From Methylocystis parvus OBBP (lineage in GTDB: Bacteria; Pseudomonadota; Alphaproteobacteria; Rhizobiales; Beijerinckiaceae): DNA of 64,000 nt. The stretch is taken from NCBI RefSeq assembly GCF_027571405.1, contig NZ_CP092968.1, positions 186,001 to 250,000 on the forward strand, in the 5' to 3' direction. Shown here piece by piece: positions 25,124 to 34,991 of the stretch. The translations under genes were made by a program, and so were the position numbers. Under the pieces are notes generated by a model. The model did no database searches. It saw only the letters and a list, made by a program, of their open reading frames with translations, and was not told the origin of the DNA. The first letter of the stretch is position 1; every line of letters starts with the position of its first letter.

Positions 25124-25546
25124 CTAATTTGCTTCGAACGGATTGACAATCGGCAGATCGAGACCGGCGAAGTCGTCGACATTGCGTGATGCAATCGTCA
25201 TGGCGTGCGCAGTGGCGATGCTCGCGATCATTCCATCCATCACGGCAAGCGGTCGTCCAGCCGTCTGGCGCTTGGCGCGAAGCGACGCAAAAGCATGCGC
25301 CGCGCGCTGGTCGAAGGCCAATATCCGCCCGGCGAAAATATCGTCCTCGATAATGTCGCAGGCCTTCGTCAGCGCGGCCTTCTTTCGCCCCTCCGCCAAG
25401 AGGGCCAAGCCGTAACGCAGCTCCGCGATGACGGGCGTTGCAATGTAAAAGTCAGTCTCGGCATAAGAATCCAGCCAGCGGCGCGCCTTGGCGTCGCCAT
25501 CCGGCTTCATCATCTCGGAGATGACGTTGGTGTCTAGGAGGATCAT
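25124..25546 (-). CDS. PIN-domain toxin (VapC/FitB type)
   Basis: 140 aa from the ATG at 25546. The PIN acidic residues are visible: MILLDTNVISEMMKP (Asp and Asn near the start), Glu in IAELRYGLALL, Asp in AVMDGMIASIA and the late ASRNVDDF. This is a type II toxin RNase of the VapC family, close to FitB. Its start overlaps the upstream antitoxin stop by 4 bp (ATGA), so the two are translationally coupled. Target RNA unknown. Confidence 0.9.
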   Translation of the reverse strand: MILLDTNVISEMMKPDGDAKARRWLDSYAETDFYIATPVIAELRYGLALLAEGRKKAALTKACDIIEDDIFAGRILAFDQRAAHAFASLRAKRQTAGRPLAVMDGMIASIATAHAMTIASRNVDDFAGLDLPIVNPFEAN

Positions 25547-25806
25547 TCGAAATCCGGCGCAGGCCGTTCGGATCGGTCTCGCGGCCGGATGAAGTCGTCG
25601 GTCCAATCCTCGGAGGCCACCAAGCCTTTCAGTCGCGTTCCGAGCCCTCCGGTCTCTCGCGAACTCTCGGTTCGTTGCGATTGCGACAAAGCGCGCTCAA
25701 GCAACAGTTTCACCTCGCTCGACAGGCTTCGCCTGTGGCCATGCGCCAAATCTTCGATTCGACGCTTCATTTCGGGAGGGATATTGCGGAGAAGGATGTC
25801 GGACAT
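25543..25806 (-). CDS. ribbon-helix-helix antitoxin (FitA type)
   Basis: 87 aa. The N-terminus is a ribbon-helix-helix domain (SDILLRNIPPEMKRRIEDLA, then RSLSSEVKLLLERAL) as in FitA/Arc-type antitoxins. The C-terminal acidic/aromatic tail (WTDDFIRPRDRSERPAPDF) would mask the toxin active site. An RHH antitoxin normally binds its own promoter; a perfect spaced palindrome lies just upstream at 25821-25837. Together with the coupled PIN gene it forms a type II toxin-antitoxin module. Confidence 0.9.
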   Translation of the reverse strand: MSDILLRNIPPEMKRRIEDLAHGHRRSLSSEVKLLLERALSQSQRTESSRETGGLGTRLKGLVASEDWTDDFIRPRDRSERPAPDFE

Positions 25807-25820
25807 GGAACGCCTTTGGT

Positions 25821-25837
25821 TGATATCGATGATATCA
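25821..25837 (-). promoter_or_regulatory. palindromic operator of the FitAB-like module
   Basis: TGATATC-GAT-GATATCA, a perfect inverted repeat with a 3-nt spacer, ending 15 bp before the antitoxin start. The adjoining 25860-25891 stretch is very AT-rich with a second, looser dyad (gatata...tatatc) and is the likely promoter. RHH antitoxins bind such sites as dimers of dimers. Confidence 0.7.
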
Positions 25838-26036
25838 CTTCTCGCCGGCTCGGCAAGGCGATATATATTTCAATATGATATGGAGTATATCGATTGGCGT
25901 GCGCGCGCAATTGTGTAGATCCTGTCTTTCCTGGGGAAGGGTGAAAACGCCCGCCATTTCTGCAATGCAGCAAGTGGCTTTTGGTCCCGGCAACGCCTAG
26001 ATTAGCCGCTCCCGTCCCATCACCAGCCTTCGGCAC

Positions 26037-29000
26037 ATGGCGAGCAGCACAAAGAAATCCGCGCAAGCGTTGGAAATGGCGTTCGACGCCAAAAGAGCGG
26101 CCGGCGACAAAACCATCTCCATCCGCGGCGCGCGCGAGCACAATCTCAAAAATGTCGATCTGACGATCCCGCGCGACAAATTCGTCGTGTTCACGGGGCT
26201 CTCCGGCTCGGGCAAGTCGTCGCTCGCCTTCGACACGATCTACGCCGAGGGGCAGCGGCGCTATGTCGAATCGCTCTCGGCCTATGCCCGTCAGTTTCTG
26301 GAGATGATGCAGAAGCCGGACGTCGATCAGATCGACGGGCTCTCGCCGGCCATCTCCATCGAGCAGAAGACGACATCCAAAAACCCGCGCTCGACCGTTG
26401 GCACGGTGACGGAGATCCACGATTATATGCGCCTGCTCTGGGCGCGCGTGGGCACGCCCTATTCGCCGGCGACCGGCCTGCCGATCGAGAGCCAGACGGT
26501 TTCGCAGATGGTCGACCGCGTGCTGGCGCTGCCCGAGGGCTCGCGCCTCTATTTGCTCGCGCCCGTCGTGCGCGGCCGTAAGGGCGAGTACAAGAAAGAG
26601 ATCGCGGAATTCACGCGGCGCGGCTTTCAGCGCCTGAAGATCGACGGGACCTATTACGAGATCGCCGACGCGCCCGCGCTCGACAAGAAACTGAAGCACG
26701 ATATCGACGTGGTCGTGGACCGCATCGTCGCGCGCAAGGATATTTCATCGCGTCTCGCCGACAGTCTGGAGACCGCGTTGGAGCTGTCAGGCGGGTTGGC
26801 CGTCGTGGAATTCGCTGACTCCCCCTCTCCCCGCTTGCGGGGAGAGGGTCGGGGTGAGGGGCAAGCCGCCATGACGTTGCTCGCCCCTCACCCCAGCCCT
26901 CTCCCCGCAAGCGGGGAGAGGGAGAAGGGGAAACGGCAGTCCGAGCAAGGCGGCCGACTGCCGATTGCCGACCTGCCGACCGCCGCCGCAAATGTCTCCA
27001 CCCATTACGCGCCCGGCCACATCGTCTTCTCCTCGAAATTCGCCTGTCCCGTTTCCGGCTTCACCATCCCGGAAATCGAACCGCGTCTTTTCTCCTTCAA
27101 CAATCCCTTCGGCGCCTGTCCGACCTGCGGCGGCATTGGCTGCGAGCAGAAAGTCGACGCTGATCTCGTTGTGCCGAATCCCAAGGCGACCCTGCGCAAG
27201 GGCGCCGTCGCGCCCTGGGCGAAGTCGTCCTCGCCTTATTACATGCAGACGCTCGAAGCGCTGGGCCGGCACTACAAGTTTAGGCTCGATACGCCATGGG
27301 AGGAATTGCCGGAGAAAGCGCGAAACGTCATTCTCTTCGGCTCGGGCAAGGAGGAGATCAAATTCTCCTATGAAGACGGCTTCCGCGCCTATGACGTGAA
27401 GAAGCCTTTCGAAGGCGTCGTCATCAATCTCGAACGCCGTTATCTGGAAACGGACAGCGAATGGGCGCGCGAGGAGATCGGGCGATATATGTCGGCGACG
27501 CCGTGCCTCGCCTGCGAAGGCTTCCGTCTCAAGCCAGAAGCGCTGGCCGTGAAAATTTCGGGCAAGCATATTGGCGAAGTGTCGGAGCTCTCCGTGCGCG
27601 CGGCGCTGGAGTGGTTCTCGAAACTGCCGGGCGAACTCGACAAGAAGAAGAACGAGATCGCTTATCGCATTCTGAAAGAGATACGCGAGCGTCTCACCTT
27701 CCTCGTCGACGTCGGCCTTGACTACCTCACGCTCTCGCGCAATTCCGGCACGCTTTCGGGCGGCGAAAGCCAGCGCATTCGTCTCGCGTCCCAGATCGGC
27801 TCGGGCCTCACGGGCGTTCTCTACGTACTGGACGAACCGTCCATCGGCCTGCATCAGCGCGACAATGATCGTCTCCTCGATACGCTGCGGCGCCTGCGCA
27901 ATCTCGGCAACAGCGTCATCGTCGTCGAGCATGACGAGGATGCGATCCTCGCGGCGGATTACGTCGTGGATGTCGGTCCCGGCGCCGGCATTCATGGCGG
28001 CAGGATCGTCGCGCAGGGCGCGCCGCAGGAGATCATGGACAATCCCGCGTCGCTCACCGGGCAATATCTCACCGGCGAGAAGCAGGTGATCCTGCGCCAT
28101 AAGTTGCGCAAGCCGACGGCCGGACGCTGGCTCAAGCTCTCCGGCGCGCGCGGCAACAACCTAAAAAACGTCGATGCGCAGATTCCGCTTGGTCTCTTCA
28201 CCGCGGTGACGGGCGTCTCCGGCGGCGGCAAGTCGACGCTCGTCATCGAGACGCTCTACAAGGCGTTGGCGCGGCGCCTGAACAACGCCCATGAAGTGCC
28301 CGCGCCTTTCGACAAGCTCGAAGGGCTGGAGCATATCGACAAGATCATCGATATCGACCAGTCGCCGATCGGGCGCACGCCGCGCTCGAATCCGGCGACC
28401 TATACCGGCGCTTTCACGCCGATCCGCGAATGGTTCGCGGGCCTGCCCGAGGCGAAGGCGCGCGGCTATGCGCCGGGGCGCTTCTCCTTCAATGTGAAGG
28501 GCGGGCGCTGCGAGGCCTGTCAGGGCGACGGCGTCATCAAGATCGAGATGCACTTCCTGCCCGACGTTTATGTCACCTGCGACGTCTGCAAGGGCAAACG
28601 CTACGACCGCGAAACGCTGGAAGTGAAATATCGCGAGAAGTCCATCGCCGACGTGCTCGACATGACGGTCGAGGAGGCGGCGACGCTGTTCAAGGCCGTG
28701 CCCGCCATTCGCGACAAGATGGAGACCTTAAAGCGCGTCGGCCTCGATTACATCCATGTCGGCCAGCAGGCGACGACGCTCTCAGGCGGCGAGGCGCAGC
28801 GCGTGAAGCTCGCAAAGGAATTGTCGCGCCGCTCGACGGGCCGCACGCTCTACATTCTTGACGAGCCGACGACGGGCCTGCATTTCCACGATGTCGCGAA
28901 GCTGCTCGAAGTGCTGCACGAGCTTGTGGAGCAGGGCAACAGCGTCGTCGTGATCGAGCATAATCTCGAAGTCATCAAGACAGCGGACTGGATCATCGAT

Positions 29001-29177
29001 ATGGGCCCCGAGGGCGGCGATGGCGGCGGCGAGATCGTCGCATTGGGACCGCCGGCCGACATTGTGAAAGAGAAGCGCAGCCATACGGGCCGCTATCTCG
29101 CCGAGGCGATGGCGCGGCGGCCGCCCATAACTGAGAAAGCTCTTCCGGAGCGGAAGAAGGCTGTTCGAGCAAAATAA
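26037..29177 (+). CDS. uvrA: excinuclease ABC subunit UvrA, with an in-frame palindromic insertion
   Basis: 1046 aa; UvrA is usually about 940-980. Walker A1 is GLSGSGKS (about 54-61) and the second is GVSGGGKST; both ABC signatures ([16 protein letters not shown]) are present. The zinc module RCEACQGD...CDVCKG is intact. The first zinc segment reads FACPVSGF...GACPTCGG, with three cysteines visible. Residues 262 to about 297 are encoded by a double palindrome (26821-26930) and are followed by about 24 extra residues before the FSSKFACP segment. The extra block lies between the UvrB-binding region and the zinc segment and keeps the frame. UvrA scans DNA for damage and loads UvrB. The gene is convergent with the Wzy-type gene, 2 bp apart. 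Confidence 0.97.
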   Translation: MASSTKKSAQALEMAFDAKRAAGDKTISIRGAREHNLKNVDLTIPRDKFVVFTGLSGSGKSSLAFDTIYAEGQRRYVESLSAYARQFLEMMQKPDVDQIDGLSPAISIEQKTTSKNPRSTVGTVTEIHDYMRLLWARVGTPYSPATGLPIESQTVSQMVDRVLALPEGSRLYLLAPVVRGRKGEYKKEIAEFTRRGFQRLKIDGTYYEIADAPALDKKLKHDIDVVVDRIVARKDISSRLADSLETALELSGGLAVVEFADSPSPRLRGEGRGEGQAAMTLLAPHPSPLPASGEREKGKRQSEQGGRLPIADLPTAAANVSTHYAPGHIVFSSKFACPVSGFTIPEIEPRLFSFNNPFGACPTCGGIGCEQKVDADLVVPNPKATLRKGAVAPWAKSSSPYYMQTLEALGRHYKFRLDTPWEELPEKARNVILFGSGKEEIKFSYEDGFRAYDVKKPFEGVVINLERRYLETDSEWAREEIGRYMSATPCLACEGFRLKPEALAVKISGKHIGEVSELSVRAALEWFSKLPGELDKKKNEIAYRILKEIRERLTFLVDVGLDYLTLSRNSGTLSGGESQRIRLASQIGSGLTGVLYVLDEPSIGLHQRDNDRLLDTLRRLRNLGNSVIVVEHDEDAILAADYVVDVGPGAGIHGGRIVAQGAPQEIMDNPASLTGQYLTGEKQVILRHKLRKPTAGRWLKLSGARGNNLKNVDAQIPLGLFTAVTGVSGGGKSTLVIETLYKALARRLNNAHEVPAPFDKLEGLEHIDKIIDIDQSPIGRTPRSNPATYTGAFTPIREWFAGLPEAKARGYAPGRFSFNVKGGRCEACQGDGVIKIEMHFLPDVYVTCDVCKGKRYDRETLEVKYREKSIADVLDMTVEEAATLFKAVPAIRDKMETLKRVGLDYIHVGQQATTLSGGEAQRVKLAKELSRRSTGRTLYILDEPTTGLHFHDVAKLLEVLHELVEQGNSVVVIEHNLEVIKTADWIIDMGPEGGDGGGEIVALGPPADIVKEKRSHTGRYLAEAMARRPPITEKALPERKKAVRAK
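26821..26930. repeat. double-hairpin palindromic repeat inside uvrA
   Basis: Two inverted arms, each itself a hairpin of ccctctccccgct/tgcggggagaggg type, separated by about 22 bp (caagccgccatgacgttgct). The arms are continued by matching ggggtgagggg / cccctcacccc. The element is translated without stops and gives residues such as [12 protein letters not shown] and [13 protein letters not shown]. Related sequences occur at 29198-29240, 37117-37269 and 40874-41018. Confidence 0.88.
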
Positions 29178-29179
29178 GG

Positions 29180-30490
29180 TTAGAACGGCGCGGGACTTTT
29201 CCTTCTCTCCGCAAGCGGGGTGAGGGGGCCGCCCGAACTGAGAGTCGGCCTTCCCTGATCGACCCATCGCTGTCTCAACGCCTCGAGGCCCCACACGGCG
29301 CCGATCATGAAGAAGACGAAGCGCCAGTGATCAATGTCGATCTGGAAGCCTTGCAGGAAGAGGCCGATTGACGGCGGCACGACGGCTTGCGACAGGCGTT
29401 GCGCGGGCGAGGGCGTGAACATGAGACGAAGGCCGACAAAGACCGTCACGCCGATCAGCAGAACGAAAAGAAAGCCGCCGAGCCAGCCATTATTGGCGAA
29501 AGCGCCGACATAGGAATTATGCGGCTCGAGATCGAAAACGAGGCGGAAACGCAGCGGCCCGAAGCCCATGAAGCGGTCGAGCAGCATGGGTATGGAGCGT
29601 AGCTGATTGCCGAAGCGGCCCGTCGAGCCTTCGTCGTAATCCTGCGTGGCGGCGGTGCGCTGATTGAAGAATTCGCGCGTCTCGGGCAGGGACAGCAGCA
29701 CCGCGACGACGACGGCGACCATCGCAAGGGCCCCGAGCGCGGCGATGACGATGCGCCGCTTCATCTTGCGGTTGGTCGAGGTCGTATAGACCGACGCCGC
29801 CATCAGGCCAAAGCCGATCACGGTCGCGCCATAGGAGCCGCGCGAAAAGGACAGGAACATGCCGAGAAAGACGATGAGCAGCGCCGCCCCTGTCAGCAGC
29901 ATGCTCTTCGCGCGCCCGAGCATGAGGCTGTGCGCGAGATAGACGATCGGCAGCACGAGGAATGAGCCGAGCACATTCGGGTCCTTGAAGGTGCCCGAGG
30001 CGCGGCCGGCGTGAAGAAAGACGCCTTCGCCAAGTCCTGCGACGTTGAGATAGCCGAGAATGCCGGCGACGGATGCGACGAGCGATCCCGTGACATAGGC
30101 CTTGAGGCATAGCTCGACGCGATGCGTCGTGCGATTGCCCATGAACAGCGCATAGAACAGCGCCGTCAGCACCAGATAGGCGGATTGATATTGGTAGAGC
30201 GACGAGTCCGGGCTGTCCCAATAGGGAATGAGCGCCAGGAACCCCATTATGTTGAAGGCGAGGATGAGAAAGGCGAAGACGAGAAAGCTGCGATTGACCG
30301 AGAAGCCGCCAAAAAACCACAAGGGCATGGCGATCAGCGAGGCGAAGTCATAAGGCGAGGGCTCGATAATGGCGATCGCGCCCATCGAGACGAAGAGAAA
30401 GACGGCGGCGTCGACGAGGCGCTGGTAATTGAAGACGAGCCCTGTTTGCGCATTCTGCGCGGCTGCGGCGCTGGAAAAAGCCTGCGTCAT
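29180..30490 (-). CDS. O-antigen ligase / Wzy-type polymerase family membrane protein
   Basis: 436 aa with about ten membrane helices. The Wzy_C/O-antigen-ligase region has the GTFKDPNVLGSFLVL segment, SFSRGSYGA and the periplasmic-loop motif LEPHNSYVG. It would polymerise or ligate undecaprenol-linked sugar repeats at the periplasmic face. The last 23 residues (RPTLSSGGPLTPLAERRKS and beyond) are encoded by a palindromic repeat remnant, so the original C-terminus was probably shorter. It overlaps the upstream GT4 gene by 4 bp (ATGA) and is likely co-translated with it. Polymerase or ligase cannot be told from sequence alone. Confidence 0.85.
   Translation of the reverse strand: MTQAFSSAAAAQNAQTGLVFNYQRLVDAAVFLFVSMGAIAIIEPSPYDFASLIAMPLWFFGGFSVNRSFLVFAFLILAFNIMGFLALIPYWDSPDSSLYQYQSAYLVLTALFYALFMGNRTTHRVELCLKAYVTGSLVASVAGILGYLNVAGLGEGVFLHAGRASGTFKDPNVLGSFLVLPIVYLAHSLMLGRAKSMLLTGAALLIVFLGMFLSFSRGSYGATVIGFGLMAASVYTTSTNRKMKRRIVIAALGALAMVAVVVAVLLSLPETREFFNQRTAATQDYDEGSTGRFGNQLRSIPMLLDRFMGFGPLRFRLVFDLEPHNSYVGAFANNGWLGGFLFVLLIGVTVFVGLRLMFTPSPAQRLSQAVVPPSIGLFLQGFQIDIDHWRFVFFMIGAVWGLEALRQRWVDQGRPTLSSGGPLTPLAERRKSPAPF
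29198..29240. repeat. half palindromic repeat at the 3' end of the Wzy-type gene
   Basis: ccttctctccgcaagcggggtgagggggcc resembles one arm of the double palindrome in uvrA (ctccccgcaagcggggagag). It is imperfect and lies within the last codons of the minus-strand gene, altering its C-terminus. Confidence 0.6.
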
Positions 30491-31653
30491 GACGTTGCGG
30501 CCCGCGCCATGAGCGCGGCGCGATAGCCGTCGATCACATCGCCCGCCATTTTCGACACGGAGAAGCGCGACGCGACATGGTCGGCGAGCGTCTGCGCATC
30601 ATGCGCCCGCTTTTCCTGCGGCTCCGCGAGCAGGCGCTCCAGCGCGTCGGCGAGAATGACGGGATCGTCCGGTTCGATCAGCCGGTCGGCGTAAGGCCCG
30701 AAAATTTCGGCCATGCCGCCGACATTGGTGGCGACGAGCGGGATCTGCGCGCTCGCGGCCTCGAGCACGATATAGGGAAGCGACTCGAAGCGGCTCGGCA
30801 CGATCATGGCCTTGCCGAGCGCGAAGGCGTCGCGCGCGCGCAGGGGCGTCCCGAAATTCATCTGCGCCGCGACTCCCGCCAGCGCGGCGCGCGCCTCGAG
30901 CTGATCGCGATCCGCTCCGTCGCCGATAAGCTGGACGCTCGGAGACACGCCGCGCTGTTTCAGGAGTGAAACGGCGTCGATGAGCGTGTCGATCCCCTTC
31001 GCATCGCGAAACTCGCCGACATAGAGCAGGTCGGCGGCGTCCGGACGCGGCGCGACCGGCGCGAATTCGCCCTCCGAAATGCCATTGGGAATGATGCGCG
31101 CCAGTCCCTTGGGCTTGCCGACGAAAGCCTCGAAGCGACCCGCGATGTAGGCGCTTTCGAAGAGCAGCGCGTCCGTGCGCGCGGCGAGCAGCGCCTCCAT
31201 CATCATGAAGACCCGGTGGCTCAGCGAGCCCGGCTCGTAATTCAGGCTGCCGCCATGCGGCGTGTAGATGCGCACCGGGCCGCGCCGACCGGCGAAGAGC
31301 CCGGTCATGCGCGCATACACGCCGCCCTTTGAGCCGTGGCCGTGAACGACATCGGGCCTTAGCGCGGCGATCCGCCGGCTGACCGAGATCAGGGCCGAAA
31401 AGTCCGACGGGTGCGGAAGCCGGTGAATGGGCAGTCGCTCGAGACCGAGCGCGAGATGCGGCGTCAGGGCGGCGAATTGCGCTTCGGCCATCTCGCCCCC
31501 GGCGAGCGAGTCCGCGATGATCCCAACCTTGTGGCCGCGCGCGATCTGTTCGCGCGTGAGATCCATGACATGCCGGAAAAGGCCGCCGACAGGCGCGCGG
31601 AGCACATGCACGATTCGCAGCGGCGCGTCTGAGATTTCGGCGGATTGCAGCAC
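30487..31653 (-). CDS. glycosyltransferase family 4 protein
   Basis: 388 aa from a GTG at 31653. GT-B fold: N-terminal RIVHVLRAPVGGLFRHVMDL, then DVVHGHGSKGG and RIYTPHGGSLNY. The C-terminal donor-sugar site is VPSRFESLPYIVLEAA (E-x7-E type). It is a close paralogue of the gene at 56765-57973, with the same opening and the same RLPHP and GGxxxI segments. It is coupled to the Wzy-type gene by a 4-bp overlap. Sugar specificity unknown. Confidence 0.88.
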   Translation of the reverse strand: MLQSAEISDAPLRIVHVLRAPVGGLFRHVMDLTREQIARGHKVGIIADSLAGGEMAEAQFAALTPHLALGLERLPIHRLPHPSDFSALISVSRRIAALRPDVVHGHGSKGGVYARMTGLFAGRRGPVRIYTPHGGSLNYEPGSLSHRVFMMMEALLAARTDALLFESAYIAGRFEAFVGKPKGLARIIPNGISEGEFAPVAPRPDAADLLYVGEFRDAKGIDTLIDAVSLLKQRGVSPSVQLIGDGADRDQLEARAALAGVAAQMNFGTPLRARDAFALGKAMIVPSRFESLPYIVLEAASAQIPLVATNVGGMAEIFGPYADRLIEPDDPVILADALERLLAEPQEKRAHDAQTLADHVASRFSVSKMAGDVIDGYRAALMARAATS

Positions 31654-31753
31654 CAGGTTGTCCCTTGTTCCTCTGCCGAATCAGGCGCCGCAGAGCAGAG
31701 TCGAGCCGTTCTATCTCACGCTGAGAGTAAAAAGATTTTGGTTAACAATGAAT

Positions 31754-31782
31754 GAGCGGCGTCCGCCGGGCGGACGCCGCTC
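31754..31782 (-). terminator. hairpin between clpA and the GT4 gene
   Basis: Perfect 12-bp stem (gagcggcgtccg at 31754-31765 with cggacgccgctc at 31771-31782) and a 5-nt loop ccggg. It lies 59 bp downstream of the clpA stop and 101 bp upstream of the GT4 start. On the minus strand an AT-rich stretch with a T-run follows some 15 bp later. Confidence 0.65.
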
Positions 31783-31840
31783 CTGGAGTTTTATTCGTGC
31801 GCTCAACCGTCTAGCGCGACCGTAGGAGCCGCGACCTGTG

Positions 31841-34279
31841 TCAGTTGCGCACGGGGGCCGGTTTCGCGTCGGCCTCCGGGACGCCGCCGGGCTCGTCGCT
31901 GGCGGACTCGGCGGCTTCTTCCGCGCTCGCGCGCTTCTTGCCGGCCTCGATGATGTCGCGCTCCGGACGCGGCAGGACGGGACCTTCCGGGAAGACGAAG
32001 CCAAGCTTCTTCTCGCCCTTGTCGTCGCCGACCACGACCACGCGCACGGCCCCGCCATTCTTCAGCCGGCCGAACAGAACCTCGTCGGCGAGCGGCGTCT
32101 TGATGTGCTGGTGGATGACCCGCGACATTGGACGAGCGCCCATCGACTCGTCATAGCCATGCTCGACCAGCCAGCTCCGCGCCTCGTCCGAGAGCTCGAT
32201 CGTGACGTTGCGGTCGGCGAGCTGCGCCTCGAGCTGCATGACGAATTTGTCCACGACGCGCTTGATGACGTCCACCGGCAGATGGCCGAAGGGCACGATC
32301 GCGTCGAGACGATTGCGGAATTCCGGCGCGAAGAGGCGGTTGATCGCCTCGCTGTCGTCGAGATCCGCGCGGGTGCGGGTGAAGCCGATCGGCGTGCGGG
32401 CGAGATCCTGCGCGCCCGCATTGGTCGTCATGATGAGAATGACGTTGCGGAAGTCGATGGTCTTGCCGTTATGGTCGGTGAGCTTGCCGTGATCCATGAC
32501 CTGCAACAGGATGTTGTAGAGGTCGGGATGCGCCTTCTCGATCTCGTCCAGCAGCAGGACGCAGTGGGGATGCTGGTCGATCGAGTCGGTCAGGAGGCCG
32601 CCCTGATCGAAGCCGACATAGCCGGGAGGCGCGCCGATGAGCCGGCTCACCGTGTGGCGCTCCATATATTCCGACATGTCGAAGCGCACGAGTTCGATGC
32701 CGAGCGAGGTCGCGAGCTGGCGCGCCGCCTCCGTCTTGCCGACGCCGGTGGGGCCAGAGAAGAGATAGCAGCCGATCGGCTTTTCGGGATCGCGCAGGCC
32801 GGCGCGGGCGAGCTTGATCGCCGAGGTGAGCGCCGAAATCGCCTTGTCCTGGCCGTAGACGACGCGGCGCAGGGTCTCGTCGAGATGGGCGAGAACTTCG
32901 GCGTCGTCCTTGGATACGGTCTTCGCCGGAATGCGCGCCATGGTGGAGATCGTCGCCTCGATCTCCTTGAGGCCGATCGTCTTCTTGCGCTTGTTCTCGG
33001 CGACCAGCATTTGCGCGGCGCCCGTTTCGTCGATCACGTCGATCGCTTTGTCGGGAAGCTTACGGTCGTGAATGTAACGCGCCGACAATTCCACCGCCGC
33101 CTTGAGGGCGTCGTTGGTGTAGCGGATCTTGTGGAACTCCTCGAAATAAGGCTTCAGCCCCTTGATGATCTCGATCGCGTCCGGGATCGACGGCTCATTG
33201 ACGTCGATCTTCTGGAAGCGTCGGACGAGGGCGCGGTCCTTCTCGAAATATTGGCGGTACTCCTTATAGGTCGTCGACCCGATGCAGCGCAGCGCGCCCT
33301 GGGCGAGGGCCGGCTTCAGAAGGTTCGAGGCGTCCATCGCGCCGCCCGAGGTGGCGCCGGCGCCGATCACGGTGTGGATTTCGTCAATGAAGAGAATCGC
33401 GTTTTTGTGATTCTCAATCTCCTTGACCACCTGCTTCAGGCGCTCTTCGAAATCGCCGCGGTAACGCGTGCCGGCGAGCAGCGAGCCCATGTCCAGCGCG
33501 TAGACGGTCGCGCCGATCAGCACGTCCGGCACCTCGCCCTGCGTGATCTTGCGCGCGAGTCCTTCGGCGATCGCCGTCTTGCCCACGCCGGGGTCGCCGA
33601 CGAGCAACGGATTGTTCTTGTGGCGGCGGCAGAGGACCTGAATGGTGCGCAGCACCTCCGCCTCGCGGCCGATCAGCGGATCGATGCGGCCGTCACGCGC
33701 CTTCTTGTTCAGGTTGACGCAATAGGCCTCGAGCGCGCCCTCTTTCTTGCGGCTCTCCCCGTCGCGGGCGTCGCGGCCCTCGGCGCGGTCGCCATCCTCC
33801 TCGACGCCGCGCGGCGCGCGCGTCTGGTCGGAGAGGCCGGGGCGCTTGGCGATGCCGTGGCTGATATAATTCACGGCGTCGTAGCGCGTCATGTCCTGTT
33901 CCTGCAGGAAGTAGACGGCGTGGCTCTCGCGCTCGGCGAAGAGCGCGACCAGCACGTTCGCGCCGCTGACGTCCTCCCGGCCGGACGACTGCACGCTGAT
34001 GATGGCCCGCTGCACGACGCGCTGGAAGCCGGCGGTCGGCTTGCACTCATCGGCGTCCTCATTGACGAGATTGTCGAGTTCGCGGTCGATGTAGTCGCGC
34101 AAATTCTTGGCCAGAAGGTCGAGATCGACCGAACAGGCCCGCAGCACGGCCGAGGCGTCCGCATCCTCGATCAGGCTCAGCAGCAGATGTTCGAGGGTTG
34201 CGTATTCATGGTGACGCTCGCGCGCGGAGGCGAGGGCCCGGTCCAAAGTCTGTTTAAGATTGCGCGAGAACGTCGGCAT
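31841..34279 (-). CDS. clpA: ATP-dependent Clp protease ATP-binding subunit ClpA
   Basis: 812 aa. An N-domain with two repeats (residues 1-150) precedes AAA-1 with Walker [16 protein letters not shown] and AAA-2 with [15 protein letters not shown]. Between them the coiled-coil M-domain of ClpB is absent, as expected for ClpA. Arg finger and sensor motifs look intact ([13 protein letters not shown]). It unfolds substrates for ClpP. The C-terminal 40 residues are an acidic/Pro-rich tail ([11 protein letters not shown]). clpS lies 12 bp upstream on the same strand; the pair is typical of alphaproteobacteria. Confidence 0.96.
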   Translation of the reverse strand: MPTFSRNLKQTLDRALASARERHHEYATLEHLLLSLIEDADASAVLRACSVDLDLLAKNLRDYIDRELDNLVNEDADECKPTAGFQRVVQRAIISVQSSGREDVSGANVLVALFAERESHAVYFLQEQDMTRYDAVNYISHGIAKRPGLSDQTRAPRGVEEDGDRAEGRDARDGESRKKEGALEAYCVNLNKKARDGRIDPLIGREAEVLRTIQVLCRRHKNNPLLVGDPGVGKTAIAEGLARKITQGEVPDVLIGATVYALDMGSLLAGTRYRGDFEERLKQVVKEIENHKNAILFIDEIHTVIGAGATSGGAMDASNLLKPALAQGALRCIGSTTYKEYRQYFEKDRALVRRFQKIDVNEPSIPDAIEIIKGLKPYFEEFHKIRYTNDALKAAVELSARYIHDRKLPDKAIDVIDETGAAQMLVAENKRKKTIGLKEIEATISTMARIPAKTVSKDDAEVLAHLDETLRRVVYGQDKAISALTSAIKLARAGLRDPEKPIGCYLFSGPTGVGKTEAARQLATSLGIELVRFDMSEYMERHTVSRLIGAPPGYVGFDQGGLLTDSIDQHPHCVLLLDEIEKAHPDLYNILLQVMDHGKLTDHNGKTIDFRNVILIMTTNAGAQDLARTPIGFTRTRADLDDSEAINRLFAPEFRNRLDAIVPFGHLPVDVIKRVVDKFVMQLEAQLADRNVTIELSDEARSWLVEHGYDESMGARPMSRVIHQHIKTPLADEVLFGRLKNGGAVRVVVVGDDKGEKKLGFVFPEGPVLPRPERDIIEAGKKRASAEEAAESASDEPGGVPEADAKPAPVRN

Positions 34280-34291
34280 TCGCTGCGACCC

Positions 34292-34660
34292 CTATTTCTT
34301 CTCCATGATGCATTGCAGAGGATGCTGGTGCTTCCTCGCGAAATCCATCACTTGGGTGACCTTGGTTTCGGCGACTTCATATGTGTAGACCCCGCATTCG
34401 CCGACGCCATGATTGTGGACATGCAGCATGATGCGTGTGGCTTCCTCGACAGATTTGTTGAAATACTTACGCAACACGATCACCACGAACTCTTGGGTGG
34501 TGTAATCGTCGTTCAGCAACAGGACGCGATACATATTCGGGCGACGGGTCTGTTGCCGCGTTCGCGTAATCAGCGCGGTGCCCGACCCCGGGCCGCCGTC
34601 GCCGGACTTCTTCGGCTCCTTGCCGGCCCGCAGGGGCGCCCGGAGCGGGTCGTGCGCCAA
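34292..34660 (-). CDS. clpS: ATP-dependent Clp protease adapter ClpS
   Basis: 122 aa if started at the TTG at 34660, which has agaggaag about 10 bp upstream and gives the normal ClpS size. The open frame reaches another TTG at 34810 (172 aa); no ATG precedes residue 43 of the short form. The ClpS fold is clear: [20 protein letters not shown], then [20 protein letters not shown] and the terminal HPLQCIME. Asp/Asn and His for N-degron recognition (LNDDYT, HNHG) are present. It feeds N-end-rule substrates to ClpA. The start is uncertain, the family is not. Confidence 0.93.
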   Translation of the reverse strand: MAHDPLRAPLRAGKEPKKSGDGGPGSGTALITRTRQQTRRPNMYRVLLLNDDYTTQEFVVIVLRKYFNKSVEEATRIMLHVHNHGVGECGVYTYEVAETKVTQVMDFARKHQHPLQCIMEKK

Positions 34661-34991
34661 CCCACGGACTTCCTCTTCGGAACAGACCGGAACTGCCTGT
34701 GCAAGCGCAAATTTGGATTTGATCGATGTCAACGCCGCCACGTTCGTCCCGTCCTTCGGTCCTTTCCATGTAGGTCCCGTGAAATGTTCTTTCAGGGGCG
34801 CATGGAGCAATTTCTTTGCCGCGGCCGCCAGCGCATCAGAAAAATGCGTCGAAGCGACTCGTCCAGTGTTCTGCGTCGCGAACGGCTTGGCAAGAGCCTA
34901 GCCGCCCGGCTGGTCAAGCAAACGCTGACATGAACCAGATATTTACCATATTGCGATAGAGAAGGGGCGGTAACCGATAGGCGCCCCTCAA

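Noticed and set aside
26821..26930. A CRISPR-like array in uvrA because of repeated palindromes
   Set aside because: Only one inverted pair with no spacer series and no cas genes; it is a palindromic element.
31838..34933. 1031-codon open frame on the plus strand opposite clpA and clpS
   Set aside because: Composition (Arg, Ala, Asp, Val, Leu) is that of an antisense GC-rich frame. The minus-strand ClpA and ClpS have all family motifs.
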